Assembly: GCA_028289405.1 (NCBI GenBank)
Contig: JANQPP010000190.1
Coordinates: 1-64,000, forward strand
Length of the DNA: 64,000 nt
Reading direction: 5' to 3'
DNA from: Pirellulales bacterium
GTDB lineage: Bacteria; Planctomycetota; Planctomycetia; Pirellulales; JANQPP01
The notes under the pieces are model-generated. The model searched no databases. It saw only the letters and a program-made list of their open reading frames with translations, and was not told the origin of the DNA. The position numbers were made by a program, and so were the translations under genes. Of this stretch, positions 17,521 to 28,300 are shown one piece after another (the first letter of the stretch is position 1; every line of letters starts with the position of its first letter).

Positions 17521-20370
17521 TTAGCGTCTCGGAGGCCACCTGCCGCGTTCACTGATGACCGCGGGCGGTAGACGGGGAGGCGCAAACGGGAGCGGTGCTC
17601 CAAGTGGACGCACGCGGACGTCGTCAATCGACGCCTCGCCCAAGCCCGTGAGTGCGAAGGTCAACGTCATTTGTTCCGCATCTCCGGCGGCGCGGTACAG
17701 CGTGATCGGCTGCCAACCTTCCGTGCTTTGCACTCGTTCCGCGAGGGCGGCCCCGCCTAGCGAGTCGATGACCATCAATCCGTCCACGCTGGCATCGAGT
17801 TCGACGGGCACTCGAATCGAAGCATCAACGCGAATGACGGATCCTGGGGCCACCGGAATCGGTGGCGTCGTAACCCATACCGGCGCGGATTCCAACATCG
17901 TCGGAGGATTCATACGGTCAGCAGCATGGGCTTCCAACCTCAGGCTAAAGCGTCCCTGGTTTGGCACCTCCGTGGAGACATCGGCCCCAGCGAGCACGAT
18001 ATTGTTGCGTAACACCGAAAGCTGCCAGCCAGAGGCCTGCATCTGCGTGAAGTTTTCGATATTTCCGGTCGGAAGCAGATTCTCCTGTGGTGGTCTGGAT
18101 TTCACTTGTTCCAAAAAACGTCGATGTTCCGGCAACGTCGCCAGTGCCGCCACGAACGGAGTGGCCACGGGAGAACGGGCGGCGGCAACCGCGTGGCCCA
18201 TCAAAGGTGCTTCGTAGGTCGCCAGGGTACGGCTTGCACGGCGGGCAAAGCGATAAGCTTCCCGGAGCCGCTCTTGCGTACGAAACGCATCGCAAGCGGT
18301 GAGATCCGCCCGCGCGGATGCCAATAAGGCGTCGGCCGCGTTCTGCACGGGGCCGGCGCGCAAACGATGCGCGACCAGTTCCGCTTCACTGAGGTGGGCA
18401 GCCACGAGATCTCTTTCCAGGCGTACGGCCCGGCGGGATACGATTTGCGACCGCTTCGCCAACGTCCCATAGATGCGGCCATCACCCGCCAGGACGACCG
18501 CCGCCGCCTCATCGTATTCGTTCAGTGTGACGCGGATGCCGCCGGCAACACGTTCTTGTGCCCGAACGCGAAAAATGCCGGCTGGAGTCAACTCATAAGC
18601 GCGGTAACCGGCGGGCACGCCCGGCACGGTATATGAGAATTTTTCGCCCGAGGCGAACCTGTCGGGCCCTAGACGGTTCCGATGAATAGGTAGCACAAGA
18701 CGAGCCCGGGCCACTTCCAACACGGCCCCCACGATACCCGACCGACTCGTGCTGGCCGTGGTGAAGTGTTTCGTGGCGGCCGCCCAAGGGTCTAAGAGCC
18801 GAAGCTCGGTGTTGGCCAGTTCGAGAACAGTGGCCCTGAGGCGAGATGTGGGGTCGTCATTGTCAAGGCGTGAAGACGTGGCGAAAAAAATTCCTCGGCT
18901 CCCCGATGCTAGCGCTTGATGGATTTGCTCCCGTACCAGATCCATCGACAGCACCGGCGCATGCGGATGGACTTGAAAGTCGGGTTTTGCGGCGAGAGCC
19001 GACCACTGCCGCAAGATTTCTGGAGGCACCTGGGTTTGGATAACGGTCCAAAACGGGGTACCAGGAAGCGTGAGATTCGATCGACCCTCCAACCATGTGC
19101 CCCATGCCGTCGGGTCCAGCCCGGGATTCCATGGCGAATGATCAAATACCAAAATATCCGCGATTCGGCTGAATGACCGCAATTCCGTGGCCGGTTCGCA
19201 GATCAATGGCCGAGAACGCGCCGGATCCGCGCGGCGGACGCCGTGAGCCACGCGGGTGGCCTCGTCGATCTCCGCTCGCGACAAGCGGTTGCCGAGGTCC
19301 CAAGCCCAAACGACATCGAATTCCGGTCCAATCGCGGTTTCGCCTGTCGAGCCGGAGATTAGTGATGGTGGCGGGCAAATAATCGCGATTCCGACGCGGT
19401 CTGCCTCCTGCAGTAACTCCGTCGAAGGTACCGAGGACATCTTCACGGCGTTGAAGCCGAGTTCCTTCAGAAATCGCAATGGTTCTCCGCGATAATCCAC
19501 GACGCGCGGAAAAACGGGAGTCCCATCGGCATAGAAGATGGATCCCCGCAATTCCACGTGATCCACAGCATCGGGTGCCGCTCCCGGTTCGGAGAGTTTG
19601 GCAGGTTGAAAATGCCTTGGCCCTTCATTGCTTCCGGGAGGGACGGTTTCGGGGCTTCCCGGCACGTTCGGGGCGGCGGTGCGTTCCACGAAGCCTCGTA
19701 CTTCTAGATCGTCGAGCCAAACATGTGTTTCGCCTTGGCCGCCGTAGATATTCAACGCGATCTCGTCCACATAGGCTTCTCGGGTGTCCACATTCGCGCC
19801 CAACTCGAACCGCAAGCGGCGAGCCTCGCGTTCCAACAACACGGGGATTTGGTCCAGCGCGAGCGATTGCCAGCGTCCCGGAGTCCCATAGGACGAACCG
19901 ATGAGCATGGTCGTCAGGGCGGCGCCCGTCTCGGGATGCCTGGTTCTCGGCAGGACCGCGCGAGCCATGAGGCGCGCCCCCGCTCGATTCGACCTGATCC
20001 AGACCCGTAGGTTGAGTTCATCGACGACATACGCCTCGCCCAATGGATGCGTGACCTCAACGAACGTGCCATGTCCCGCCATGAACCGGAGATATTCACA
20101 GCCATGGCCTGAGTGGGCATCTTGCCGCAAACGCTGATGGGCACGAATCTGTAGCGGCGCGTCCGCCACTCCCCAACGCCAAGAGGGCGTGGTTGTCTCG
20201 AAATCGTAGCGCAGCGTCGACTGCGCCGGCGCATCCCCGGTGATCACCAGACAAATCGCGGCGCACAAGCCGAGCACGCCCCAGCCGGTCGCGCGATTCA
20301 ACCAGAACATGGGGAAATCGTGAGACACGGATCCTCGAAATCGTGGTAAAATGTTGCCCAAATTCGACAT
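17521..20370 (-). CDS. Large secreted protein with glycosidase-like core, function unknown
   Basis: A 949-residue exported protein. A hydrophobic segment at about residues 28-48 (WGVLGLCAAICLVITGDAPA) ending near AQS looks like a signal peptide. Residues about 55-235 read as a jelly-roll, carbohydrate-binding-like domain (YDFETTTPSWRWG ... VWLDDLEVRG). Residues about 275-560 resemble a glycoside-hydrolase-type TIM barrel (FYADGTPVFPRV, FLKELGFNAVKMSS, IAIICPPP), though I cannot place catalytic acids. A helical segment and a second binding-like domain follow, ending ASIDDVRVRPLG. The start is uncertain: TTG/ATG at 20370 or ATG at 20310, neither with a good ribosome site. Probably envelope-associated; no function is claimed. 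Confidence 0.75.
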   Translation of the reverse strand: MSNLGNILPRFRGSVSHDFPMFWLNRATGWGVLGLCAAICLVITGDAPAQSTLRYDFETTTPSWRWGVADAPLQIRAHQRLRQDAHSGHGCEYLRFMAGHGTFVEVTHPLGEAYVVDELNLRVWIRSNRAGARLMARAVLPRTRHPETGAALTTMLIGSSYGTPGRWQSLALDQIPVLLEREARRLRFELGANVDTREAYVDEIALNIYGGQGETHVWLDDLEVRGFVERTAAPNVPGSPETVPPGSNEGPRHFQPAKLSEPGAAPDAVDHVELRGSIFYADGTPVFPRVVDYRGEPLRFLKELGFNAVKMSSVPSTELLQEADRVGIAIICPPPSLISGSTGETAIGPEFDVVWAWDLGNRLSRAEIDEATRVAHGVRRADPARSRPLICEPATELRSFSRIADILVFDHSPWNPGLDPTAWGTWLEGRSNLTLPGTPFWTVIQTQVPPEILRQWSALAAKPDFQVHPHAPVLSMDLVREQIHQALASGSRGIFFATSSRLDNDDPTSRLRATVLELANTELRLLDPWAAATKHFTTASTSRSGIVGAVLEVARARLVLPIHRNRLGPDRFASGEKFSYTVPGVPAGYRAYELTPAGIFRVRAQERVAGGIRVTLNEYDEAAAVVLAGDGRIYGTLAKRSQIVSRRAVRLERDLVAAHLSEAELVAHRLRAGPVQNAADALLASARADLTACDAFRTQERLREAYRFARRASRTLATYEAPLMGHAVAAARSPVATPFVAALATLPEHRRFLEQVKSRPPQENLLPTGNIENFTQMQASGWQLSVLRNNIVLAGADVSTEVPNQGRFSLRLEAHAADRMNPPTMLESAPVWVTTPPIPVAPGSVIRVDASIRVPVELDASVDGLMVIDSLGGAALAERVQSTEGWQPITLYRAAGDAEQMTLTFALTGLGEASIDDVRVRPLGAPLPFAPPRLPPAVISERGRWPPRR

Positions 20371-20614
20371 TTCGGCCAGAGTACGTTCGGTAGTCGAAAA
20401 GTGGGCTTCTAGCAGGATTTACGCTTGCCGGCCAGATCGATCGTGTGTTCAAAACTCCACGCGCACCCCTCACCGCGGCAGAGGAAATATTCCTGTAAAC
20501 TATTTGATATAAGCGACTTGCATTCCAGGTTGGCTCGGTGGGTTGTGGGCCGGCATGCCCTCTGCTCTAAGGGAGGTATCACGCCAAATTTCAGAACCCT
20601 GTGAGACGATCAAC

Positions 20615-20890
20615 ATGGCTTCTTCTTCGACCACCTCGGATTCGCAACTACCGCACGACCTGGAAGAATTACTTGTCGCGATTCAGGAATTGCCTTCGGA
20701 GCACCGCCAAAGAATCGACCCGGTCTTCGCCAGGGTTTTGCGCAGTACGAAGCGCCGCCGCAAGATTTTGAGTTTGGTCCAAGATGCCCTAGGCCAACTT
20801 CGGCTGGACATGAAATATCTCATGTTCGACTTGGAAGCGACACGACGTGAACGGGACGAATTCCGCCGCAAGTTGGAAGAACCAGAATAG
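20615..20890 (+). CDS. Small conserved helical protein
   Basis: A 91-residue, charged, mostly helical protein beginning MASSSTTSD. After a short polar N-terminus it has DLEELLVAIQELPSEHR, then a basic stretch RSTKRRRKI and a long amphipathic helix (LSLVQDALGQLRLDMKYL, EATRRERDEFRRKLEE) that looks like a coiled coil. A frame upstream to 20543 exists, but ATG at 20615 matches the boundary of the well-formed protein. I recall very similar small proteins from other planctomycetes but no assigned function. The charge pattern would suit a dimeric DNA-binding or scaffold role; that is inference only. Confidence 0.7.
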   Translation: MASSSTTSDSQLPHDLEELLVAIQELPSEHRQRIDPVFARVLRSTKRRRKILSLVQDALGQLRLDMKYLMFDLEATRRERDEFRRKLEEPE

Positions 20891-21259
20891 ACAGCATTTC
20901 CAAACTGGCGAAGTGGCGATGCCTTCCAGTGATCAAACCTGACAATGATCGGCGTCGTCCTATGAAGCGGTGTTTTCGATCGGGCGCAAGGGAATGCGGA
21001 CCAGGCGCCATTTCTTGAAAGGCTCCATGTGGGCATGCCACGCGACGAGTGACAAGCTGCGGAGGCAAATCAAGGAAAAAAACTGCGCGCCAAGGGTGAA
21101 TTTACTTGCCAACCTCCGCCCCTTCGTGGACACTGATGTATGTTGAGCCTTGGCAACGACTTCCCACATGAAGTAACCTTCGTGTCCATTTCCTGTTCAG
21201 AGGAAAAAACACGCCGCCGACCGTGAAAACCGCTTGGACGCACCAGTGAGCCGGCCAAG
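20891..21259. other. Intergenic region upstream of hybrid kinase
   Basis: About 370 bases between the small helical protein and the hybrid histidine kinase, both on the plus strand. Only short, unconvincing frames cross it. No terminator with a T-run and no tRNA is evident. It presumably holds the kinase promoter. Confidence 0.35.
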
Positions 21260-24175
21260 GTGAATGAGTCCAATGTCCGGGAGCGGACGCCACGATCTGC
21301 CTCAGGGGGGCAAACTGCCGTGGAACCTGGACGAAACCGAAGCGAAGTTTCCCACACCTCTTCGCCGGCAGATCGCCCCGAAGTGAGCGATCCGGGTCTC
21401 TCGCACCATGCCGAGTCGGTCTCTCCGGAGGGCATCCATTTTTCTCTTTCCTCCCAAGACGCGGTCGCATTGTACGAATCGCTCGTCGAGGGGATTCCGT
21501 TCAACGTCTTTTGCAAGGACACCAGAGGGCGGTTCACGTACTGCAATGATCTCTTCTGCCAGACGCTGGACAAGCCTCGCGAAGAGATCCTGGGAAAAAC
21601 GGACTACGATTTTTTCCCGGAAAAGCTCGCTCGCAAATACCGTCGCGACGATGTCCGCGTGATGGAAACGGGAGAGTTGTTTTTCGATACCGAGAAACAC
21701 AAGACCCCTCAGGGTGAGACCCACTACGTCGAGGTACGCAAGAGCCCCTGGAAAAACGCTCAGGGGCAAACCATCGGCGTGCATGGCGTCTTCCGCGACG
21801 TCACCTCACGGCGCCGCGTCGAACGCGCGCTAGGAGACTCCGAAGCACGATACCACTCGCTCGTCGAGAGCCTGCCGCTGACGACTTGGAGCAAGGACCT
21901 CAAGGGCCGATTCACCTTCGTGAATCAACGGTTTTGCGACATGCTCAAGCGTTCTCGGGATGAAGTGGTGGGCAAAACCGATTTTGACTTTTTCCCTCAC
22001 GATCTCGCCGAAAAATACCGTGAAGATGACGCGAAAGTGATCGAATCGGGCGAAATCATGGAGGATATCGAAAAGTTTCAACGCAATAACGGCGACGATG
22101 GTTACGTCCATGTCCTCAAAGCGCCGATCTTGGATGCCCAGGGGGACGTCGTGGGAACACAAGGCGTGTTCTGGGACGTCACGGAGCAGAAACTCGCGGA
22201 GGTGGAATTACAACGCGCCAAGCAGGCTGCCGAGGACGCGAGTCGAGCCAAAAGCCAATTCTTGGCCAACATGAGCCACGAAATCCGCACACCACTCAAC
22301 GGAATCATCGGGATGTCCGAACTGCTGCTCGACACGCGACTCAACGCGCAGCAGCAAGAATACCTATTGCTGGTGTGCGACTCGGCCGAATCACTGTTGT
22401 CGATCATCAACGACATCCTCGATTTTTCCAAGATCGAAGCGGGCAAGCTGGACTTGGATATCTTCACTTTTGCACTACGCGAAAATCTCAGCGACACGAT
22501 GCGGTTGCTCTCCTCCCGCGCGCACGGCAAAGGACTGGAGCTTTCCTATTACGTGAATTCCGCCGCGCCCGAATGGATCGCCGGAGATGCCGGTCGTTTA
22601 CGGCAGATACTGTTGAACCTGGTCGGCAATGCCATCAAGTTCACGGAGCAAGGGGAGGTATCGCTCCGGGTAGATGTGGAAAGCCAAAACGACGTTGAGG
22701 CGTTGCTGCATTTCCGCGTGCAAGATACGGGAATTGGCATCCCAGCCGAAAAACAAAGCACGGTCTTCGACTCGTTTGAACAGGCCGATGGTTCGACCAC
22801 ACGGAAATATGGTGGCACGGGGCTGGGCCTGGCCATTTCTACCCGGTTGGTCGCGCTCATGGATGGTCGCATTTGGCTGGAGAGCGAACTCGGCCAGGGT
22901 AGCGTGTTTCATTTCACGGCTCGCTTTCAGAAAGCCCCCATTCCAAAGGAAGACCAACCGGCAGGAATGGACCGTTTACGGAACCAGCGGGTCTTGGTCG
23001 TGGATGACCACGACACCAACCGCATGATTCTGGTCGAATTCCTCAAGGGCTGGAACATGGTCGCGGAAGCCGTGGAATCTCCGCGGGTCGCGCTGCAGAG
23101 AGTCAGGGCATCGGTCGACGAACATCAGCCGTACGATTTCGTGCTGCTCGATGGGCATATGCCGGAAATGGATGGTCCAGAATTGGCCGAGCAGATACAC
23201 GGTGTGCTGCGCGGCCTCTCCAAACCGATCATGCTCCTGCTGACCTCAGCCGGCCGAATGCTCAATGAAGAGGAACGCCAGCGGTTGGAAGTTGCCGCTT
23301 GCCTAACCAAACCGATCAAGCCATCTCATTTGCGAAACGCCCTGCTGGGGACGCTCGCGGAGACTCCCGCCACGGCCGACTCTTCTAGCGGGGACAGCCA
23401 GAGCGAAGCCGTTGAGGGGAAAACCTTGCGCGTCCTGCTCGCCGAGGACAGCCTGGTCAATCAACGCCTCGCGGTGGCGCTGTTGAAAAATCAGAACTGC
23501 GAAACCATCGTCGCGGTAAATGGCCAAGAGGCCCTCGACCACTGGCGGAACGGCCACTTTGACTTAATTCTCATGGACATTCAGATGCCCGAAATGGATG
23601 GGCTGACCGCCACTCGCACGATCCGGGAAATTGAGCGGAGCACGAATCGGCATATCCCCATCATCGCCATGACCGCGCATGCCATGCAAGGCGACCGCGA
23701 ACGTTGCCTCGAAGCCGGTACCGATGACTACCTCGCCAAACCCATCCGCCCGGATCAATTGCGGGACAAAATCCGGGACGTCATGGGACGAACTCTGGAG
23801 GTCAAGGCCACTTCATCCACTTCCGAGGAAGTTTCCGATGGGGACGGCATGATCGATTGGGAAGGGGTACTGCAGCGCGTGGGTGGCGACCGCGATCTCA
23901 TGCGTGAAGTGATTGAAGCGTTTCTCGAGGAAGTGCCCGCCTCTCTTCGACAATTGGACGAAGCCATTGGCCAAGGGCAGCCGTCCGAAGTCCGTAGGCT
24001 GGCCCACACGGTCAAGAACGCTCTAGCCACCCTGGGAGCGGCATCCTCCAAAGATACCGCCTTCGAACTAGAACAGGCCGGTGGAGATGGTAAACTGTCT
24101 GCGGCAAAAGACCTCTTAAACAAACTGGAGTCCGAAGTGCGGCAAGTCATTACCGTATTACGGACCGTCGATTAG
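21260..24175 (+). CDS. Hybrid sensor histidine kinase, PAS-PAS-HisKA-HATPase-REC-REC-HPt
   Basis: A soluble phosphorelay kinase of 971 residues with no membrane segment. Order: disordered N-terminus (1-65), PAS 1 (about 70-185), PAS 2 (about 193-310), HisKA with phospho-His340 (NMSHEIRTPLN), HATPase (N box GNAIKF near 457, DTGIGIP near 489, GTGLGL 519-524), receiver 1 with Asp631, receiver 2 with Asp773 (LMDIQMPEMDG), and an HPt domain with His916 (AHTVKNALATLG). All relay residues are present. The two PAS domains are near-duplicates (GKTDYDFFP and GKTDFDFFP). The start is GTG at 21260 with a weak ribosome site. It lies 169 bases before a REC-HATPase protein and may pass phosphate to it. Confidence 0.93.
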   Translation: MNESNVRERTPRSASGGQTAVEPGRNRSEVSHTSSPADRPEVSDPGLSHHAESVSPEGIHFSLSSQDAVALYESLVEGIPFNVFCKDTRGRFTYCNDLFCQTLDKPREEILGKTDYDFFPEKLARKYRRDDVRVMETGELFFDTEKHKTPQGETHYVEVRKSPWKNAQGQTIGVHGVFRDVTSRRRVERALGDSEARYHSLVESLPLTTWSKDLKGRFTFVNQRFCDMLKRSRDEVVGKTDFDFFPHDLAEKYREDDAKVIESGEIMEDIEKFQRNNGDDGYVHVLKAPILDAQGDVVGTQGVFWDVTEQKLAEVELQRAKQAAEDASRAKSQFLANMSHEIRTPLNGIIGMSELLLDTRLNAQQQEYLLLVCDSAESLLSIINDILDFSKIEAGKLDLDIFTFALRENLSDTMRLLSSRAHGKGLELSYYVNSAAPEWIAGDAGRLRQILLNLVGNAIKFTEQGEVSLRVDVESQNDVEALLHFRVQDTGIGIPAEKQSTVFDSFEQADGSTTRKYGGTGLGLAISTRLVALMDGRIWLESELGQGSVFHFTARFQKAPIPKEDQPAGMDRLRNQRVLVVDDHDTNRMILVEFLKGWNMVAEAVESPRVALQRVRASVDEHQPYDFVLLDGHMPEMDGPELAEQIHGVLRGLSKPIMLLLTSAGRMLNEEERQRLEVAACLTKPIKPSHLRNALLGTLAETPATADSSSGDSQSEAVEGKTLRVLLAEDSLVNQRLAVALLKNQNCETIVAVNGQEALDHWRNGHFDLILMDIQMPEMDGLTATRTIREIERSTNRHIPIIAMTAHAMQGDRERCLEAGTDDYLAKPIRPDQLRDKIRDVMGRTLEVKATSSTSEEVSDGDGMIDWEGVLQRVGGDRDLMREVIEAFLEEVPASLRQLDEAIGQGQPSEVRRLAHTVKNALATLGAASSKDTAFELEQAGGDGKLSAAKDLLNKLESEVRQVITVLRTVD

Positions 24176-24344
24176 GACGGCAATTATTCCTCCCATCGCC
24201 ATGAAGACTTCGCCCGCGGGAAGCCTCTCTGGCAAAATTATCGAAAACGCCTCACGGCTTGAGTCAAACCTGGCAACCGTTCCCGAACCAAGTCACGGAT
24301 GGGAGCCGTGACCCCGGTCCGATGACATCAACTGGAGAACATGC

Positions 24345-25256
24345 ATGACGTTGGTACTGGTCGTCGACGATTCGGCGGTCGATCGCCGCTTGGCGGGCGG
24401 TTTGCTGGAAAAGGGAAGCAGCCTGGACCTCAGCTATGCCGAGGATGGCGCTGCGGCACTTGCCTCGATGGCCATCACGGCGCCCGATATCGTCGTGACC
24501 GACATGCAAATGCCCCGGATGGATGGGCTGGAACTGGTCGATAATTTGCGGCGAGATTTTCCACGCATTCCCGTCATTCTCATGACCGCCCAAGGCAGCG
24601 AGGAGATCGCGGTCACGGCGTTGCAACGTGGAGCGGCCAGCTATGTCCCCAAGTCCACTTTGGCCCGCGATCTTTTGCAAACCGTGATGAGCGTGCTCTC
24701 CATGGCTCGTTCGGACGAATCTTACGAGCGGATGATGCGCTGCCTGCGGGAGTGCAGTTGGACCTTCGAGTTGGAGAATGACTACAACTTAGTGGGCCCC
24801 TTGGTGCATCATTTACGGCGGACCGTGGCCGGGATGGGGTTGTGCGATGCCACGGCCACCGTGCAGATCGGCGTCGCTCTAGAAGAAGCGCTAAACAATG
24901 CCCTCTATCACGGCAATCTGGAGTTGACGTCCGAACAACTACGGGACGTGGGCTACGATCTCATGGACGACCATGTTCCCAATGTTGTCGAGCAGCGGCG
25001 GAATCAGGAACCCTATCGCGACCGCCGCATTCACGTGGAAGCGAAGATCACGCGGAAAGAGGCGGAATTCGTGATTCGAGACGAGGGCCATGGCTTCGAT
25101 CATGCCGCGATCCCGGCTCCGGACGAAACCATTACCTCTGCCGAAGGGGCGGGCCGTGGCCTCACGCATATGCGGCTGTTCATGGACGAAGTGACCTACA
25201 ACGGGCCCGGCAACGAGGTCAAACTGGTCACACGCCCCAAAAATCCCCACTTTTGA
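24345..25256 (+). CDS. Response regulator with C-terminal HATPase (anti-sigma-like kinase) domain
   Basis: A 303-residue protein with a receiver domain (residues 1-120; phospho-Asp53 in VVTDMQMPRMDG; acidic pair VVDDS; conserved Lys in VPKST) joined to a GHKL ATPase domain of the RsbW/HATPase_c_2 type (about 145-300; N box EEALNNALYHGN, DEGHGFD, and a glycine lid GAGRGLTHM). No HisKA phospho-acceptor helix is present, so it is not a classical histidine kinase. I infer a phosphorylation-controlled serine kinase or anti-sigma regulator, possibly downstream of the adjacent hybrid kinase. About 45 residues between HATPase motifs (EQLRDVGYDLMDDHVPNVVE) look like an insertion. Confidence 0.87.
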   Translation: MTLVLVVDDSAVDRRLAGGLLEKGSSLDLSYAEDGAAALASMAITAPDIVVTDMQMPRMDGLELVDNLRRDFPRIPVILMTAQGSEEIAVTALQRGAASYVPKSTLARDLLQTVMSVLSMARSDESYERMMRCLRECSWTFELENDYNLVGPLVHHLRRTVAGMGLCDATATVQIGVALEEALNNALYHGNLELTSEQLRDVGYDLMDDHVPNVVEQRRNQEPYRDRRIHVEAKITRKEAEFVIRDEGHGFDHAAIPAPDETITSAEGAGRGLTHMRLFMDEVTYNGPGNEVKLVTRPKNPHF

Positions 25257-25301
25257 CGGATCGCCGTGCTGTGCATCGCGTCTCGCGTTGGCTCGCCTGA
25301 C

Positions 25302-28300
25302 TTAACGCGGCAATTCGGTTCCACCGTTGGGATGGAATAGTCCCGGCTGATCCACGCCATCGGCATTCCAATCCCCGACCACTGGAATATCATCGCTCTC
25401 GCCCATACGGGCGAAGAGATCACTAGGGTCAAGCTTCCCGTTCTTGTCGAGATCGGCGTACCAATCCCCCTTCCGATAGACGCCGATTTCATCCACGCCG
25501 TTGCCATCGAAGTCTCCCACGATGGGCACATCGTCCGGTTGGCCATATTCGATGTATTTGTCTCCGTCACTCCAACGGCCATCCCCATCCATGTCCAAAT
25601 GCCAGCGGCCTTGGCGGTAAATCGCGATGGTGTCGATCCCGTCACCACTGAAATCCCCGGCGAGCGGCCAGTCCCCCGCGACACCAAAGGCGAACACGTG
25701 GTCGATCACATCGCCACGGAGCGGCCCGGTGGCGGTGAGCCGCAGGAGACGCTCTCCATCCGGAGCCAAGTGCCGCTCGGGGGGCACATTCTTCCAGGCC
25801 GGTTTCGTGGGATTCAGAGGATTTGGCAAGCCTGGCTCCACCTCGATGGCGACCGGATCTCCCGGCCATGCAGGACCAAAGATGCCAATATCAGTTTTGC
25901 CGTCACCGTCCCAGTCTCCGGTGACGGGCAGGTCGTCCCGATGGCCTAGTTTGGCCCACAGATCTCCCTCGTCCCAGATGCCATTTCCATTAACGTCGAT
26001 ATACCATTCACCCGAGATAAAGACCCCCACTTCGCTCACGCCATCGCCGTTGAAATCTCCCGTCACGGGGATGGAACCTTGGGTGCCAAAAATCGCCCGT
26101 TGCGGAGCCGGCTCCAGCATGGCTTGACGGCGGTCAGCGGATGCCTCCTCCGTTTGGATCTCCCAGCTAGCCTCGTGCAAATTCCGGCGATTCCAGGCAA
26201 TCGAATTGATCTGAGGCGTCGCGGAACGGAAACCTACCGGAACCAGAGTTCCCCGTGGGCGTCCCGCGTCGACCACGCTCAAATGCCACGTGTAGCCCAT
26301 CACGGGACTGGAACCGCCAAACAATGGCGGAGGCTCCGGAGAGACCAACACCGGAGCAAAGGTCACCGGCAGGCGCGCTACCACGGGGATAATCGCCGGT
26401 GGCGAGTTTTCCGTGGGCACGGGATCTTCCGGTAGAAACCAAACCCGTGGTTCCACGACCAGAACTTCACTGAAATTGTTTTCCACCGAATCGACGCCCC
26501 GAGGCAACTGGATTCGAACGATGGCGTCGAACTGGGGATCGGTTGCCAAACCGGAAATAAACTCCGGTGAGATCTCTTCATCATCTTCATTGATCGCGAT
26601 CCCGCCCGTGGAGCCAGGCGTGTCTTTGCTATCGATGAATTCATCGGGATGGGATTGCAACACGGTGTAACTGCCAGGCCCGAGCCGCGAGAACATGTAG
26701 AACCCGCTGCTGTCGGTCACGGTTTGAATCAGATTCCCCGAGACATCCCGCAGAGGTCGGGCGTTGAAGTCCGCGAGCGTCAAGGTGACTCCCGCGATGG
26801 GCGCGTCGTCCGATGTGCGGCGGCCATCCCGCTGTACCGGGATGTCGACCTCTTCACCGGAAATCAACGTGATGGCCGGGCCATCTTGGAACACATATCC
26901 GGAAATGCTCAGTGGTTCCGTCTCGCAAAATTCATAGTTCACCGCGTCCGTGCGCGATTCCAACTCGATTTGCTCGATACGGTTGGGCGGCAAAACGACT
27001 CCCCCCTCGCTGCCTGCCCGGGCGCTCCCTTCCAAGAATTCCTCGGGCTGAATCTCGACAACCGCATAGGTTCCGGGACGCAGCCCCGCGAAGCGGTACT
27101 CTCCGCCCGCATCGGTTGCCGTCCTCGCGATCTCCGTGCCGCTGGCGTCCAGCAACAAGATCGTGACTCCGGCGATGGTCTCGTCGCCAGGCTCATACGT
27201 ACATCGCCCATCCTCGTCGACATGCACGCGGCCACTGATGCTGCTGGGGCGGATCTCCCAAAAGTCGTAGTCTCGGGCCACCGTTCCGGAACGCAAGGTG
27301 ATCTGAGCCAGCAAGTCGTTCTCCGCCACCACGCCGCCCGCCGAACCTGGCCGCTCCGCCGAGTCCAAGAAACCGACCGGCTGAATTTCCCGCACGGCGT
27401 AAGTTCCCGGAAGCAGGTTGTCGAAGCGGTAATGCCCGTTGGCGTCCGTGCGGGTTGTCCGCACCACGTTGCCGGTGGTGTTGAGAAGCTCAATCGTCAC
27501 GCCGGCAATTCCCGGTTCGTCCGCCTGGCGCGTGTTGTCGTCGTTGCGGTCCTCGAACACGTTCCCGCTCAATTGGCTCGGCTCGAATTCACAAAAATCG
27601 TATTCTTCGGCGTTGGTTCCGGAGGCCAATACGATGTCGTCGATCAGATCATCCCCGGCGACGGTTCCTCCCGCCGTGCCCACATGTTCGGAGCCATCCA
27701 GCAGGCCTGCCGGCTGCAATTCTCGGATGCCATATGTGCCGGGACGCAGACCTTCAAAGGCATAGATCCCATTCGCGTCCGTGACGGTCGTGCGGATGAC
27801 ATCCCCCGCGGCATCAAGAAGTTGGATGGTAACCCCTTCCACGGTGTCATCGTCCTCATGGAACACGCAGTCGCCATCTTGGGAAACAAAGACCCGGCCA
27901 CTGATGCGGCTGGGCAGCACTTCCCAGAAGTCGTAGTTCAGTGCCTCCGCTCCGCCGTGGAGAAAAATCTCGCTAATGAAATCATTGGACGCCACGCCTC
28001 CGGAGGTCCCCGCGCGTTCTCCCGAATCCAAGTAGCCTGCCGGCTGGACTTCCCGCACGGCGTAGGTGCCGGGAAGGAGCCCCATGAACCAATATTCGCC
28101 GGTAGCATTGGTGGAAGTGGTGGCCAAAACATCGCCGCTGGCATCTAGCAGTTCGATGGTCACGCCCGAGATGCCGCTTTCGGAACCTCCAAATAGGCCG
28201 TTGCCGTCGCCATCGACAAAGACGCGGCCATGCAAGGAGGCGGGCGCGAATTCGCAGAAGTTGTATTCTTCCGCTTGCGTGCCCGAGCCAATGACAATAT

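Noticed and set aside
26649..28148. A 499-codon plus-strand frame
   Set aside because: It is antisense to the SdrD B repeats; it stays open because the repeats share codons. No domain and no ribosome site.
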